NCBI GenBank assembly: GCA_003696075.1
Contig: RFHH01000107.1
Span: 1 to 49,769 of the forward strand
Length of the DNA stretch: 49,769 nt
Origin: Acidobacteriota bacterium
GTDB lineage: Bacteria; Acidobacteriota; Polarisedimenticolia; J045
Direction of reading: 5' to 3'
The notes beneath the pieces were generated by a model, which had not been told where the DNA came from, searched no databases, and was given only the letters and a program-made list of their open reading frames with translations. This document shows, one piece after another, positions 1 to 8,240 of the stretch. Position 1 is the stretch's first letter; each line of letters starts with the position of its first letter. Position numbers and translations under genes: made by a program.

Positions 1-2232
1 CCCGGCTGGGCGCCGCGTCCGGCTCCCGGCGCGCCGGCGCTGATCGTCTACACCTCCGGTACGACCGGAGATCCGAAGGGAGTGATGCTCTCGCGGGAGG
101 GCATCGCCGAGAACATCCGCGCCTCGCTCCAGCGCGTCCGCTGCGACGAGAACGACTCGGTGCTGTCGGTCCTGCCGCTCTTCCACATGCTCGCCCTGCT
201 CGCCAACGGCATCGGCCCGGCTCTGCTCGGGGCGAGGACGGTCTTCCTCGCCGAGCTCGACCCGGAGCGGATCCTGGAAGCCCTCCGGGAGCACGGCATC
301 ACCCTCTTCGCCTGCGTGCCGCTCTTCTACTACCGCGTCCACGAGCGGATCCTGTCGCGCGTCGCGGCGCTGCCCCCGGCGCGCCGGGCGATGGTCCGCG
401 CTCTGATGCGCGTGTGCCGCACGGCGCGGCGCCGATTCGGCTGGCGTCTCGGGCGCCGGCTTCTCCCGTTCCTTCACCGGCCCTTCGGGACGACGCTCCG
501 AATGCTGGTCACCGCCGGCGCGAAGATCGATCCCTCCGTGTGCGACGATCTGCTCGACTGGGGTTTTCCGCTGGTTCAGGCCTATGGACTCACGGAGGCC
601 ACCGCGGTTCTCACGGTCACGCCGCTCGACGAGCTGCGCGGGGACAGCGTCGGCCGGCCGATCGAGGGCGTCGAGATCGCGATCCGCGATCCCGGACCGG
701 ATGGGGTGGGAGAGATCCTGGCCCGCGGCCCCAGCCTCATGCTCGGCTACTTCAAGGATCCCGCGGCGACGGCCGCGGCGCTCGAGAACGGCTGGCTCAA
801 GACCGGCGATCTCGGGCGGATCGGTCCGGACGGGCACCTCCGCGTGACGGGGCGCGCCAAGGACGTGATCGTTCTCGCGTCCGGCAAGAACGTCTACCCC
901 GAAGAGCTGGACGAGCACTACGCGCGCTCGCCGCTGGTGGCGGAGATCTGCGTGGTCGGTCTGGAGGATCCGCGCCGCCCCGGCGCCGAGCGCCTGCACG
1001 CGGTGGTCGTTCCCGACCTCGAGGAGGCGCGCCGCCGCGGCTACGTCAACGTCCGCGAGATGGTCACCTGGGAGCTCGAATCGCTGGGCCGTGAGCTGCC
1101 CCCCTGGCAGCGGCTGTCGGGAGTGACGTTTCGGAACTCCCCGCTGCCGCGCACCGCGACGGCGAAGGTCCGCCGGCTCGAGGTGAAGCGCGAGCTCCAG
1201 GCCGGCGGCGGGGAGGCCCGCGAAACCGCCGCCCCGCCGGCGCCGCCCGCCGACCGCCGCGGCCCGGCGGGGGTCGTGTTCGGTTTGCTCGCGGAGCGCG
1301 CGGGCCGCGAGCAGGTCCGCGACGGGGATCACCTCGACCTCGACCTCGGCCTCGATTCGCTGGACCGCGTGGAAGTGATCGCCGAGGCGGCCCGCCGGCT
1401 CGGGGTCGAGCCTCCGCCGGACATCGCCGCCACCGCCCACACCGCAGGAGAGCTGGCCGCCGCCCTCCGCGCGGCGCCACGGGCGGGAGCGGGGGCGAAC
1501 GGCGTGGCGAGCTGGAGCGAGCGGCTCGCCCGGTTCCCAGCCGAGTATTCGCCCTTCGTGTCCCGCGGGCCGGTCGCCGCCACCCGCATGCTGGCGCTGC
1601 GCTGTTGCCTGCGGCTGTGCGCCCCGCTGGCGGGTGGTCTTCGGACGGCCGGCACCGACCGGCTCCCCCGCCGAGGCCCGCTCCTGGTCTGCCCGAACCA
1701 CACCAGCTTCCTCGACGCCCCGGCCGTGCTCACGGCCATGCCGTGGCGACTCGCGGCCCGCGCCTTCTTCGTCGGCTATGCGGAGTATTTCGCCGGGCCG
1801 CTGGGGCGCCGGATCGCGCGCTGGGTGCGGAGCATTCCTGTCGATCAGAACCGGTTCATGGAACGCTCGCTGCAGGCCGCGGCCGAGGGGTTGCGGCGCG
1901 GCCTCGTCCTCGTGGCCTTCCCCGAGGGCGGCCGCTCGATCGACGGGAACCTCGGTCCCTTCCGGCGCGGGCCCGCCATCCTGGCCGCGTCGCTGGGAGT
2001 CCCTCTCGTTCCGGTCGGGATCGCCGGCGCCTACGAAGCCTGGCCGCGGGGCGGTTCGTGGCGGCGCCATCCGATCGCGGTGGTCTTCGGCGACCCGGTC
2101 GATCCGGCGGAGTGTGGCGCAGAGGTGGGACGCCTGGCGCATCGGCTCCGGGAGGGCGTGGAGGAGGCGTTCGCGGCGGCCGACCGGCTTCTCCGCGGCG
2201 CGCGCGGGAGCGCGCCGGCCTGTCCGCGGTGA
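1..2232 (+). CDS. Acyl-ACP/acyl-CoA synthetase - acyl carrier - PlsC acyltransferase fusion (5' end missing)
   Basis: The frame is open from the first base, so the N-terminus lies outside the window; 743 residues are present. Residues 18-27 hold the AMP-binding motif TSGTTGDPKG, and the adenylation domain runs to about residue 390 (YGLTEA near 195, TGDLG near 267, KNVYPEEL near 297). An acyl-carrier-like domain follows, with LGLDSLDRVE placing the phosphopantetheine serine at about residue 453. The last 200 residues are a PlsC-type glycerolipid acyltransferase with HTSFLD (HX4D, His567/Asp572), FPEGGRS (640-646) and VPLVPVGIAGA. The family knowledge is that such fusions activate fatty acids and pass them to lysophospholipid or another polar acceptor at the inner membrane. 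The carrier domain between the two enzymes suggests a covalently channelled acyl group, which is inference. No hydrophobic spans are obvious. Confidence 0.88.
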   Translation, partial: PGWAPRPAPGAPALIVYTSGTTGDPKGVMLSREGIAENIRASLQRVRCDENDSVLSVLPLFHMLALLANGIGPALLGARTVFLAELDPERILEALREHGITLFACVPLFYYRVHERILSRVAALPPARRAMVRALMRVCRTARRRFGWRLGRRLLPFLHRPFGTTLRMLVTAGAKIDPSVCDDLLDWGFPLVQAYGLTEATAVLTVTPLDELRGDSVGRPIEGVEIAIRDPGPDGVGEILARGPSLMLGYFKDPAATAAALENGWLKTGDLGRIGPDGHLRVTGRAKDVIVLASGKNVYPEELDEHYARSPLVAEICVVGLEDPRRPGAERLHAVVVPDLEEARRRGYVNVREMVTWELESLGRELPPWQRLSGVTFRNSPLPRTATAKVRRLEVKRELQAGGGEARETAAPPAPPADRRGPAGVVFGLLAERAGREQVRDGDHLDLDLGLDSLDRVEVIAEAARRLGVEPPPDIAATAHTAGELAAALRAAPRAGAGANGVASWSERLARFPAEYSPFVSRGPVAATRMLALRCCLRLCAPLAGGLRTAGTDRLPRRGPLLVCPNHTSFLDAPAVLTAMPWRLAARAFFVGYAEYFAGPLGRRIARWVRSIPVDQNRFMERSLQAAAEGLRRGLVLVAFPEGGRSIDGNLGPFRRGPAILAASLGVPLVPVGIAGAYEAWPRGGSWRRHPIAVVFGDPVDPAECGAEVGRLAHRLREGVEEAFAAADRLLRGARGSAPACPR

Positions 2233-2284
2233 CGGGGTCCGCGGGCCGGCGGGGACGTCCGGCCGGGACGCGGAGGCGAATCCG

Positions 2285-2313
2285 GTGACAGGCGTTGCCG
2301 GTCGCGGCAGAAT
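2285..2313 (+). promoter_or_regulatory. Sigma70-like promoter of the AmmeMemoRadiSam operon
   Basis: GTGACA at 2285-2290 (5 of 6 to TTGACA) and CAGAAT at 2308-2313 (4 of 6) are separated by exactly 17 bases. The -10 ends 27 bases before the ATG at 2341, and the 108-base gap has no other obvious function. Confidence 0.5.
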
Positions 2314-2340
2314 GGTGCCGGCTCGGCCGCGGGGAAGGCG

Positions 2341-3153
2341 ATGAGCGAACCGATCCCGATCGCGGTCCTGATGTGTCACGCACCGGTGGTCGTTCCGGAG
2401 ATCGCCGGGCACCGGGCGGCGGACTGCGCGGTGACGACGCGCGCGATGCAGCGTGTCGCCGAGCGGGTCGTGCAGCGCCGGCCCGATCTCCTGCTGGTGG
2501 TCTCGCCGCACACGCCCCGCCTTCGCGACGCCTGGGGAGTCGTCGGAGACGCCGAGATCGGTGGCTCGTTCGGCATGTTCGGGTTCCCGGGTATCCGTGT
2601 CGATCTTCCGGGCGCGCCCGACGACGCACGAGCGCTGGCGAGTGCGGCGGCGGAAGCGGGGGCGCCCGCGGCGGTCGTTCACCCGGGGCCACTCGACCAC
2701 GGGGCGGCCGTTCCGCTCGTGTTCCTCACCCGCGCCGGATGGCGAGGTCCGACCGTGGTGGTGGCCTGGCCGTGGGAGGTAGGGGCCGGGGAGGAGCGGT
2801 TCGGCCGCGCGATCCGGGAAGCGGCGCGGCGTAGCGGGCGGCGTTGGGCGGTCGTCGCCTCCGGCGACATGAGTCACCGGCTGGCGCCGGGGGCGCCCTC
2901 CGGGTATCACCCGCGGGCCGCCGAATTCGACCGGAGCTTCACCGGACGGCTCGAGCGGGGGGATCTGCGCGGCGCGGCCGCGATCGATCCGGCGCTGCGG
3001 GAGCTGGCCGCCGAGGACGTCGTGACCTCCGTCGCGGTCGCCGGCGCGGCCGTCGACTGGGAGCCGCGCGGCACCGAGGTGCTGGCCTACGAGGGACCGT
3101 TCGGCGTGGGTTACTGCGAGGCGGTCCTGTTCGACGAGGAGGCGCAGCCGTGA
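2341..3153 (+). CDS. LigB-type class III extradiol dioxygenase-like / Memo-superfamily protein
   Basis: This 270-residue protein has the fold signature of the LigB (class III extradiol dioxygenase) superfamily, to which Memo/AmrB also belongs. Likely metal ligands by pattern are His13 (CHAPVVVPE), His57 (SPHTPR) and Glu251 (YEGPFGVGY), with further family histidines His120 (LDHGAAVPL) and His179 (SGDMSHRL). It is first of three overlapping genes; its TGA shares bases with the GTG of the AMMECR1 gene. In some bacteria a LigB-like domain is fused in front of AMMECR1, so here the same pair seems split in two. An aromatic ring-cleavage activity is possible, but the neighbours argue for the poorly understood AmmeMemoRadiSam role. 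Family assignment is firm; the reaction is unknown. Confidence 0.8.
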   Translation: MSEPIPIAVLMCHAPVVVPEIAGHRAADCAVTTRAMQRVAERVVQRRPDLLLVVSPHTPRLRDAWGVVGDAEIGGSFGMFGFPGIRVDLPGAPDDARALASAAAEAGAPAAVVHPGPLDHGAAVPLVFLTRAGWRGPTVVVAWPWEVGAGEERFGRAIREAARRSGRRWAVVASGDMSHRLAPGAPSGYHPRAAEFDRSFTGRLERGDLRGAAAIDPALRELAAEDVVTSVAVAGAAVDWEPRGTEVLAYEGPFGVGYCEAVLFDEEAQP

Positions 3154-3686
3154 CGGCGGACGCGGAAACGCGGGCCCGCCTGGTGGGAATCGCGAGAGAG
3201 GCGATCCGGCGCGCCCTCCGCTCGGAGCCGTTCCACCCGCAGCCGCTTCCCCCGCCATACGACCGGCCGAGGGCGTTGTTCGTGACCCTGAGGCGGCGTG
3301 ACGGTGCGCTCCGCGGCTGCATCGGACACCTGCGCCCGGTCCGGGCGACGCTCGCCGAGGAGGTCGCGGACTGCGCCCGGGCCGCCGCGCTGTCCGACGT
3401 TCGCTTCCCGCCGGTGGAAGAGCACGAGCTGGACGAGCTGGCCATCGAGATTTCGCTGCTCGGGACACCGGAACCGGTGGGCTCGGCGGCGGAACTCGAT
3501 CCCCGCCGTTACGGGGTGATCGTCAGCCGCGGGAGTCGGAGGGGAGTGCTGCTGCCCGACATCGAGGGTGTCGACACTCCGGAGCAACAGCTCGCCATCG
3601 CGGCGCGCAAGGCGGGGCTGGCGCCCGACGAGCCGTACGCGATCGAACGCTTCACCGTCGAGAAGATCGTGGAGGACGGGACGTGA
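3150..3686 (+). CDS. amrA: AMMECR1-domain protein (AmmeMemoRadiSam system protein A)
   Basis: The 178-residue product is a complete AMMECR1 domain. Diagnostic stretches are FVTLRRRDGALRGCIGHL, with the RGCIG core, and VLLPDIEGVDTPEQQL. The start is the GTG at 3150, which overlaps the preceding stop as GTGA and gives a protein of normal length; no better start is visible in frame. AMMECR1 proteins occur in all domains of life and in prokaryotes lie beside a Memo/LigB protein and a radical SAM enzyme. The molecular role is not established. The overlaps on both sides indicate translational coupling within one transcript. Confidence 0.9.
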   Translation: MTADAETRARLVGIAREAIRRALRSEPFHPQPLPPPYDRPRALFVTLRRRDGALRGCIGHLRPVRATLAEEVADCARAAALSDVRFPPVEEHELDELAIEISLLGTPEPVGSAAELDPRRYGVIVSRGSRRGVLLPDIEGVDTPEQQLAIAARKAGLAPDEPYAIERFTVEKIVEDGT

Positions 3687-4756
3687 GCGCACCGGCCATC
3701 GGGCGGTGGTGGCGCCGGGAACCCGACGGCCGGATCGTCTGCGAGCTGTGCCCTCGCCGCTGCCGCCTCAGGGAAGGCCAGCGGGCTTTCTGCTATGTGC
3801 GGCAGGCGACCGCGCGTGGCATCGAGCTGACCACCTACGGCCGGTCGAGCGGGTTTTGCATCGATCCGATCGAGAAGAAGCCGCTCAACCATTTCCTGCC
3901 GGGAACACCCGTCCTCTCCTTCGGAACCGCCGGATGCAACCTGGGCTGCCGCTTCTGCCAGAACTGGGACATCAGCAAGGCGCGGGCGTTCGATCGCCTC
4001 CAGGAGCTCGCCCCACCGGAGGCCATCGCCGAGGCGGCCGCTGCGACGGGTTGCCGCAGCGTGGCGTTCACCTACAACGACCCGGTGATCTTCGCCGAGT
4101 ACGCGATCGACACCGCGCGCGCCTGCCACGCTCGAGGGATCCGGACGGTGGCCGTCACGGCGGGGTACATCTCGCCCGAGGCGCGGGCCGAGTTCTTCGA
4201 GGTGATGGACGCGGCCAACGTCGACCTCAAGGCCTTCAGCGACGATTTCTACCGCCGGTACTGTGCGGCGCGCCTGGAGCCCGTGCTCGACACGCTGCGG
4301 TGGCTCGTCCGCGAGTCGAGGACTTGGATCGAGATCACGACGCTGTTGATTCCCGGCGCCAACGATTCCGACGAGGAGATCCGGAGCCTGGCCGAGTTCG
4401 TCCGGGACGAACTCCGGCCGGATGTCCCCCTCCACTTCACCGCATTCCATCCCGACTACCGCCTCACCGACAGGGGGCCCACGCCACCGGAGACCCTGAG
4501 CCGGGCCCGGCGCATCGCCATGGACACCGGGCTCGAGTACGTCTACACGGGAAACGTCCACGACCCGGAGGGAGGAAGCACGTGGTGCCCCGGTTGCGGG
4601 GCCCTGCTCGTCGAAAGGGATTGGTACCGCCTCGGCCGCTGGGGGATCCGGAACGGGGCCTGCGCCCGCTGCGGGCGCCGCGTTCCGGGCGTCTTCGAGG
4701 ACGGGCCGGGCTCGTGGGGTCCCCGCCGGCAGCCGGTGCGCCTCGCGGTGCGGTGA
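3683..4756 (+). CDS. amrS: AmmeMemoRadiSam system radical SAM enzyme
   Basis: This 357-residue radical SAM protein carries the cluster motif GCNLGCRFCQNWDIS (Cys85, Cys89, Cys92), so it should bind a [4Fe-4S] cluster that cleaves S-adenosylmethionine. Further cysteines stand before it (CELCPRRC at 20-27, Cys37) and near the C-terminus (CPGCG and CARCG pairs, probably a zinc ribbon), all typical of AmrS, which is related to pyruvate-formate-lyase activating enzymes. The GTG start overlaps the amrA stop by four bases. The substrate is unknown; modification of a partner protein is a reasonable guess. The gene ends nine bases before the convergent methyltransferase gene. Confidence 0.92.
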   Translation: MSAPAIGRWWRREPDGRIVCELCPRRCRLREGQRAFCYVRQATARGIELTTYGRSSGFCIDPIEKKPLNHFLPGTPVLSFGTAGCNLGCRFCQNWDISKARAFDRLQELAPPEAIAEAAAATGCRSVAFTYNDPVIFAEYAIDTARACHARGIRTVAVTAGYISPEARAEFFEVMDAANVDLKAFSDDFYRRYCAARLEPVLDTLRWLVRESRTWIEITTLLIPGANDSDEEIRSLAEFVRDELRPDVPLHFTAFHPDYRLTDRGPTPPETLSRARRIAMDTGLEYVYTGNVHDPEGGSTWCPGCGALLVERDWYRLGRWGIRNGACARCGRRVPGVFEDGPGSWGPRRQPVRLAVR

Positions 4757-4765
4757 GCACCCCGG

Positions 4766-5626
4766 TCAGCGCGGCTTCTCGGCGACCGCGAGGACGGTCC
4801 CCGCGAACGGCCACAGCCCGAGAGCGCGCAGCGCGGGGCGGAAGTAGCCGCTGGTCAGAACGGTGACGACGTCGAAGCCGGCGGCTCGGAGCTGGCGCCG
4901 CCACCAGAAGATCGACTTGACGTCCTCCTCCTTGCCGCGCCAGCCGAGCCCGTAGTCCTCGTAGACGGTGCCCTTGCCGAACACCCACTTCAGCCCCCCC
5001 TGACGTCCCCCCGACCGGATCGGCCGCATCACGACCTGCCGCCACCACATCCGCGGATCGAGGATGTTGCCGTCGAAGACGACGAAGCGGCCCCCGGGAC
5101 GCAGGAGCTCGTAACAGCGGCGGATCGCCCGAGGCTGATCGTGGATGTGCTCGAAGGTGGAGAGAGAGAAGATGGCGTCGAAGAACGGCGGCCCCTCCGC
5201 CTCGCAGATATCGGCCACCACCACCTTGCCGTCGAGCCCGTAGAACCGGCTCGTTACCCGCCACATCTCCTCGTTCTGCGGGACCATGTCGTAGCCGGTG
5301 TAGTCGTATCCGCGCCGGCACATCTCGTAGGCGAGGAAGCCGCACCCCGGCCCGACCTCCAGCACGCGGGCGCCCGGCGAGAGGTCGAGCGCGCGCATCA
5401 GGAAGGTGAGCCACAGCCTCCGGGTCGGGTAGTGGGCGGTCTTGAAGTGCCGGACCAGCTTCGCCGCGTTCTCGAAGCGCTCCAGGGGCGGCAGCTCGTC
5501 GGGGACGTGATAGCTTTCCAGCGGAACCTCGCCGCGAACGACCTCCTTCCAGAACGGCCGGCGGTCGCGGCGGCGGGCACCTCGATCCTGCGCGGATCCC
5601 GGCGCCGCAGGCGATCGGCTGCTCAC
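4766..5626 (-). CDS. Class I SAM-dependent methyltransferase
   Basis: The product is a 286-residue class I methyltransferase. Motif I is VLEVGPGCGFLAYE, followed by an acidic strand-2 end (YTGYDMV), an AVOID-like FSLSTFEHIHD and the LLRPGGRFVVFDGN segment. The GTG at 5626 is chosen because GAGGAGGG stands about ten bases upstream and a strong promoter ends 41 bases upstream; an in-frame ATG at 5728 lies before that promoter. The tryptophan-rich C-terminal third (KSIFWWRRQL) is typical of methyltransferases acting on lipids, quinones or glycans, but the acceptor cannot be told. It is transcribed separately from the HtrA gene behind it. Confidence 0.82.
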   Translation of the reverse strand: MSSRSPAAPGSAQDRGARRRDRRPFWKEVVRGEVPLESYHVPDELPPLERFENAAKLVRHFKTAHYPTRRLWLTFLMRALDLSPGARVLEVGPGCGFLAYEMCRRGYDYTGYDMVPQNEEMWRVTSRFYGLDGKVVVADICEAEGPPFFDAIFSLSTFEHIHDQPRAIRRCYELLRPGGRFVVFDGNILDPRMWWRQVVMRPIRSGGRQGGLKWVFGKGTVYEDYGLGWRGKEEDVKSIFWWRRQLRAAGFDVVTVLTSGYFRPALRALGLWPFAGTVLAVAEKPR

Positions 5627-5666
5627 GATCCCGGTCCCTCCTCGATTGGAGCGAGCGCCCGCGGGG

Positions 5667-5695
5667 ACTATCCGGCCCGGGCCCGCCCCTGTCAA
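5667..5695 (-). promoter_or_regulatory. Strong sigma70-like promoter for the methyltransferase gene
   Basis: On the minus strand a perfect TTGACA (5695-5690) is followed after exactly 17 bases by GATAGT (5672-5667, 4 of 6 to TATAAT). Transcription would begin near 5660, giving a short leader with the GAGGAGGG ribosome site before GTG 5626. Confidence 0.65.
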
Positions 5696-5752
5696 CCGAA
5701 GGGCCTTCCCCGTGGCGCGCGATCGCACCGGGCGCGGGGAGGTGCCGCCGCC

Positions 5753-5793
5753 GGGGCCGGAGCGGTACCCCGCGATCTTTCGGCTCCGGCCCC
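5753..5793 (-). terminator. Terminator-like hairpin after the HtrA gene
   Basis: GGGGCCGGAGC (5753-5763) and GCTCCGGCCCC (5783-5793) are perfect 11-base inverted arms around a 19-base loop. They begin 22 bases beyond the stop of the minus-strand protease gene. No U-tract follows, so this may stabilise the 3' end rather than act as a classical intrinsic terminator. Confidence 0.5.
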
Positions 5794-5814
5794 GCGGCGG
5801 CGCGATCGGTTCGC

Positions 5815-7395
5815 TCAGTCCTTCCCGGGCTTGGTGAGCGCGGTGACCATCGTGCTCGATCCGTCCGCGGTGACCACCTTGATCAGGAAGGTCTCGCCCG
5901 GTTCGAGGTCGCGGTAGATCCGCTCGAGATCGCGCGAGTTCTCCACCTTCCGCCCCGCGGCTTCGACGATCACCATGCCGGCGCGGAGCCCCGCCTCCCG
6001 GGCGGCCTCGCTGTCAGGATCGACGTCGGTGATGAGCACGCCGCGGAGACCCTCTTCCACCCGGTAGCGGCGGGCGATCTCCGGGGTGATGTCGCGGTAG
6101 CGGAAGCCGAGGTCGCGCTCGAGGTCCTGGCCGGGCCGGCGCCCGCCGCCCTCGGCGGCCTCCGCCCCGGTCTCCTCCTCGGGAGCGGCGCCGAGCGTCA
6201 CCGTGAACTCCTTGACGTCTCCGCTCCGGTTCACCGTGATCCGAACCTTGTCCCCCGGCTTGTGGCCGCCGATGATCGTCGATAGCTCGAGAGCGTTCTC
6301 CAGCTCCTTCCCGTCGACAGCCGTGATCACGTCGCCCGCCTCGATGCCGGCCTCGTCCGCCGGCGAGCCTTCCGTCACCGCCGCCACCTGCGCGGCGCCG
6401 CGGGGCAGACCGAGCGCCTCGATCAGCGCCGGGCTGGCCGCCGTGTACTGCACGCCGAGGAGCGCCCGGCGCACGCTGCCGTGCTCGAGCAGTTCCGCCG
6501 CCACGCGGCGGACGGTGTTGACCGGGATCGCGAAGCCGATTCCCTGATAGCCGCCCGTGCGCGTGTAGATCATGGTGTTGATCCCGACGAGGCGGCCCTG
6601 GAGATCGACCAGCGGGCCGCCGGAGTTGCCGGGATTGATCGCCGCGTCGGTCTGGACGTACTCCTGGACGGCTTCCCCCGTGCTCTGGAAGCGCCCGACG
6701 GCACTGATGATGCCGGCGGTCACCGTGTTCATCAGCTCTTCCGAAAGCGGCGAGCCGAAAGCGAGGACCCACTGGCCCGCTTGCAGTTCGTCGGAGTCGC
6801 CGAGGGCGATGGCCGGAAGGTCCTCGGCCTCGATGTGGAGAAGCGCGAGGTCGCTCCGAGAGTCCTTGCCCACCACCTCGGCGTCGAACCGGCGCCCGTC
6901 GTAGAGCTGAACCTCCAGCTTGTCGGCATCGCGGACGACGTGCTCGTTCGTCACGATGTAGCCGTCGGCCCTGAGGATGACTCCCGAGCCCAGCCCACGC
7001 CGCCGGAACTCCCGTTTCCTGTATCGCGGGGAGCGGTCCTCGTCCTGTGGCGGGTGGAACGGCCGAAAGAAGTCCTCGAAGGGTGTCCCCTCGAAGGGGT
7101 TCCAGAACCGGACATTCGTCTCGACGATCTGCTCGGTCCGGATCTGCACGACGGAGGGATTCACCCGTTCCGCGACGGCGGCGAAGGCCTTCTCGATCGC
7201 CGCCGCCACACTGGACACCTCCTGGTCGGTCAGCGCGACCGGAGCCGCCGGTGCCGGCGGTGGCAGGGGAGGCGCCGCGGCGGCGGTGGCGTTCCCGTTG
7301 ACGGCCAGGACCACGGCGACCGCGGCCAAGAGCGCGCCCGCTCCGAAAGCGAGACCGGCGATGGTGAGCGTTCGTGCACGGGGGGCTGGGGTCAT
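5815..7395 (-). CDS. htrA: Do/HtrA-family periplasmic serine protease with two PDZ domains
   Basis: This 526-residue protease degrades or refolds damaged envelope proteins. Residues 10-33 form one hydrophobic segment (signal peptide or membrane anchor), then a proline/alanine linker. The trypsin-like domain carries His152 (NEHVV), Asp182 (SDLALLHIE) and Ser258 (INPGNSGGPLVDL), a complete triad. Two PDZ domains follow at about 300-400 and 430-520. The first has a normal GDVITAVDGKE hairpin; the second is more divergent (GLRAGMVIVEAAGRK). A GAGGAGAGG site precedes the ATG. A -10-like CATAAT lies 57 bases upstream (7457-7452) without a clear -35. The length is typical for DegP/DegQ/MucD. Confidence 0.93.
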   Translation of the reverse strand: MTPAPRARTLTIAGLAFGAGALLAAVAVVLAVNGNATAAAAPPLPPPAPAAPVALTDQEVSSVAAAIEKAFAAVAERVNPSVVQIRTEQIVETNVRFWNPFEGTPFEDFFRPFHPPQDEDRSPRYRKREFRRRGLGSGVILRADGYIVTNEHVVRDADKLEVQLYDGRRFDAEVVGKDSRSDLALLHIEAEDLPAIALGDSDELQAGQWVLAFGSPLSEELMNTVTAGIISAVGRFQSTGEAVQEYVQTDAAINPGNSGGPLVDLQGRLVGINTMIYTRTGGYQGIGFAIPVNTVRRVAAELLEHGSVRRALLGVQYTAASPALIEALGLPRGAAQVAAVTEGSPADEAGIEAGDVITAVDGKELENALELSTIIGGHKPGDKVRITVNRSGDVKEFTVTLGAAPEEETGAEAAEGGGRRPGQDLERDLGFRYRDITPEIARRYRVEEGLRGVLITDVDPDSEAAREAGLRAGMVIVEAAGRKVENSRDLERIYRDLEPGETFLIKVVTADGSSTMVTALTKPGKD

Positions 7396-8240
7396 GGCGG
7401 TTGTCCTCTCCTCGATCGTGCGGCCCGCATCCTGGGGCCACGAGCCCGGGAATTATGAGGCTGCCGGGACCGCTGGGGCCCGAACGCCCCGGGGACGACG
7501 AACGGCGCGAGCCGCAGGAAAGTTCCCGGCGTTCGCGCCGTTCGTTTGGCATCGCAGGACGATCGCGTCAAGCCGGGGAGGGCGGCCGCGGCGGGTTGCC
7601 CTCCAACTCTCGAAGGGACAACGAGTTGGGCTCGAAGCGCACCTCTCCGGCCCCGGCTCGGAAGGGACCTCGCCGACGGTGCGAACCGCCGGGAGGTGCT
7701 CTCCCGGCGGATCGGAGCGTCGAGCGGTGTCCGGCCGAAGGCGCGAACCGCTCGTCCGTGCTCTCCCGGTGGCGCGGGCCCTCGGGAGGTTCGCAGACGA
7801 TCGAGCGCGATGCGGGGCGTTGTGCGGTCGATCGAGCGAAAGACCGGGAGGTGTGCAGCCGATCGGGCGGATCGCCGGGAGGTGTCCGGCCGACGGTGCG
7901 AACCGCTGAGGTGGTGCGCCCTCGACGGTGCGCGCCGCCGGCCAACACCGGTGGCGCCCCGACACTTCTCGGGCGAGTTCCGGTAGCGCGAGCGGTTCGA
8001 GGCGGTAACCCTCGATTCATCAGCGAATGGCAGGAGACTCGCGCCTCGGGGAAGCGCCTCGCACGCCGCGGGGAGGGCGGCGCATCGCCTGGAGGTCCCG
8101 GGAAGTCCGGAAACGGTTCCCACGCCGCCCGGCGCCCTCGCCTGGCCTGCCGCGGCCCGGCAGGAGCCGGGGCGGCCGGCGTGGCGGTCGCGCCGCGATC
8201 GGGCTAGAATTCGGAAAAATTACGAGGACGGGAGAGGCGA
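7396..8240. repeat. Noncoding block with degenerate tandem repeats
   Basis: No convincing gene lies in these 845 bases between divergent htrA and perR. From about 7620 to 7990 the sequence consists of related 25-40-base units. The best pair is 7726-7752 and 7881-7907, 25 of 27 bases identical; a third partial copy of its 3' half is at 7675-7689. A second motif, (C/T)GGGAGGTG, recurs near 7690, 7783, 7847 and 7875. Direct and inverted copies of CGATCG-containing words are mixed in. The units are too diverged and irregular for CRISPR and encode no periodic protein. Function is unknown. The right edge holds an AT-rich promoter patch. Confidence 0.5.
8205..8222 (+). promoter_or_regulatory. Probable promoter/operator patch upstream of perR
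   Basis: TAGAAT (8205-8210, 5 of 6 to the -10 consensus) and the following AAAAATTA form the only AT-rich patch in this gap, 18-36 bases before the perR ATG. No good -35 is visible. Autoregulation by PerR here is possible, but no clean PerR-box palindrome can be read. Confidence 0.4.

Noticed and set aside
7620-7990. Possible CRISPR array
   Set aside because: Repeat units are diverged, of unequal length and unequal spacing, in mixed orientation, with no constant spacers and no cas genes in the window.
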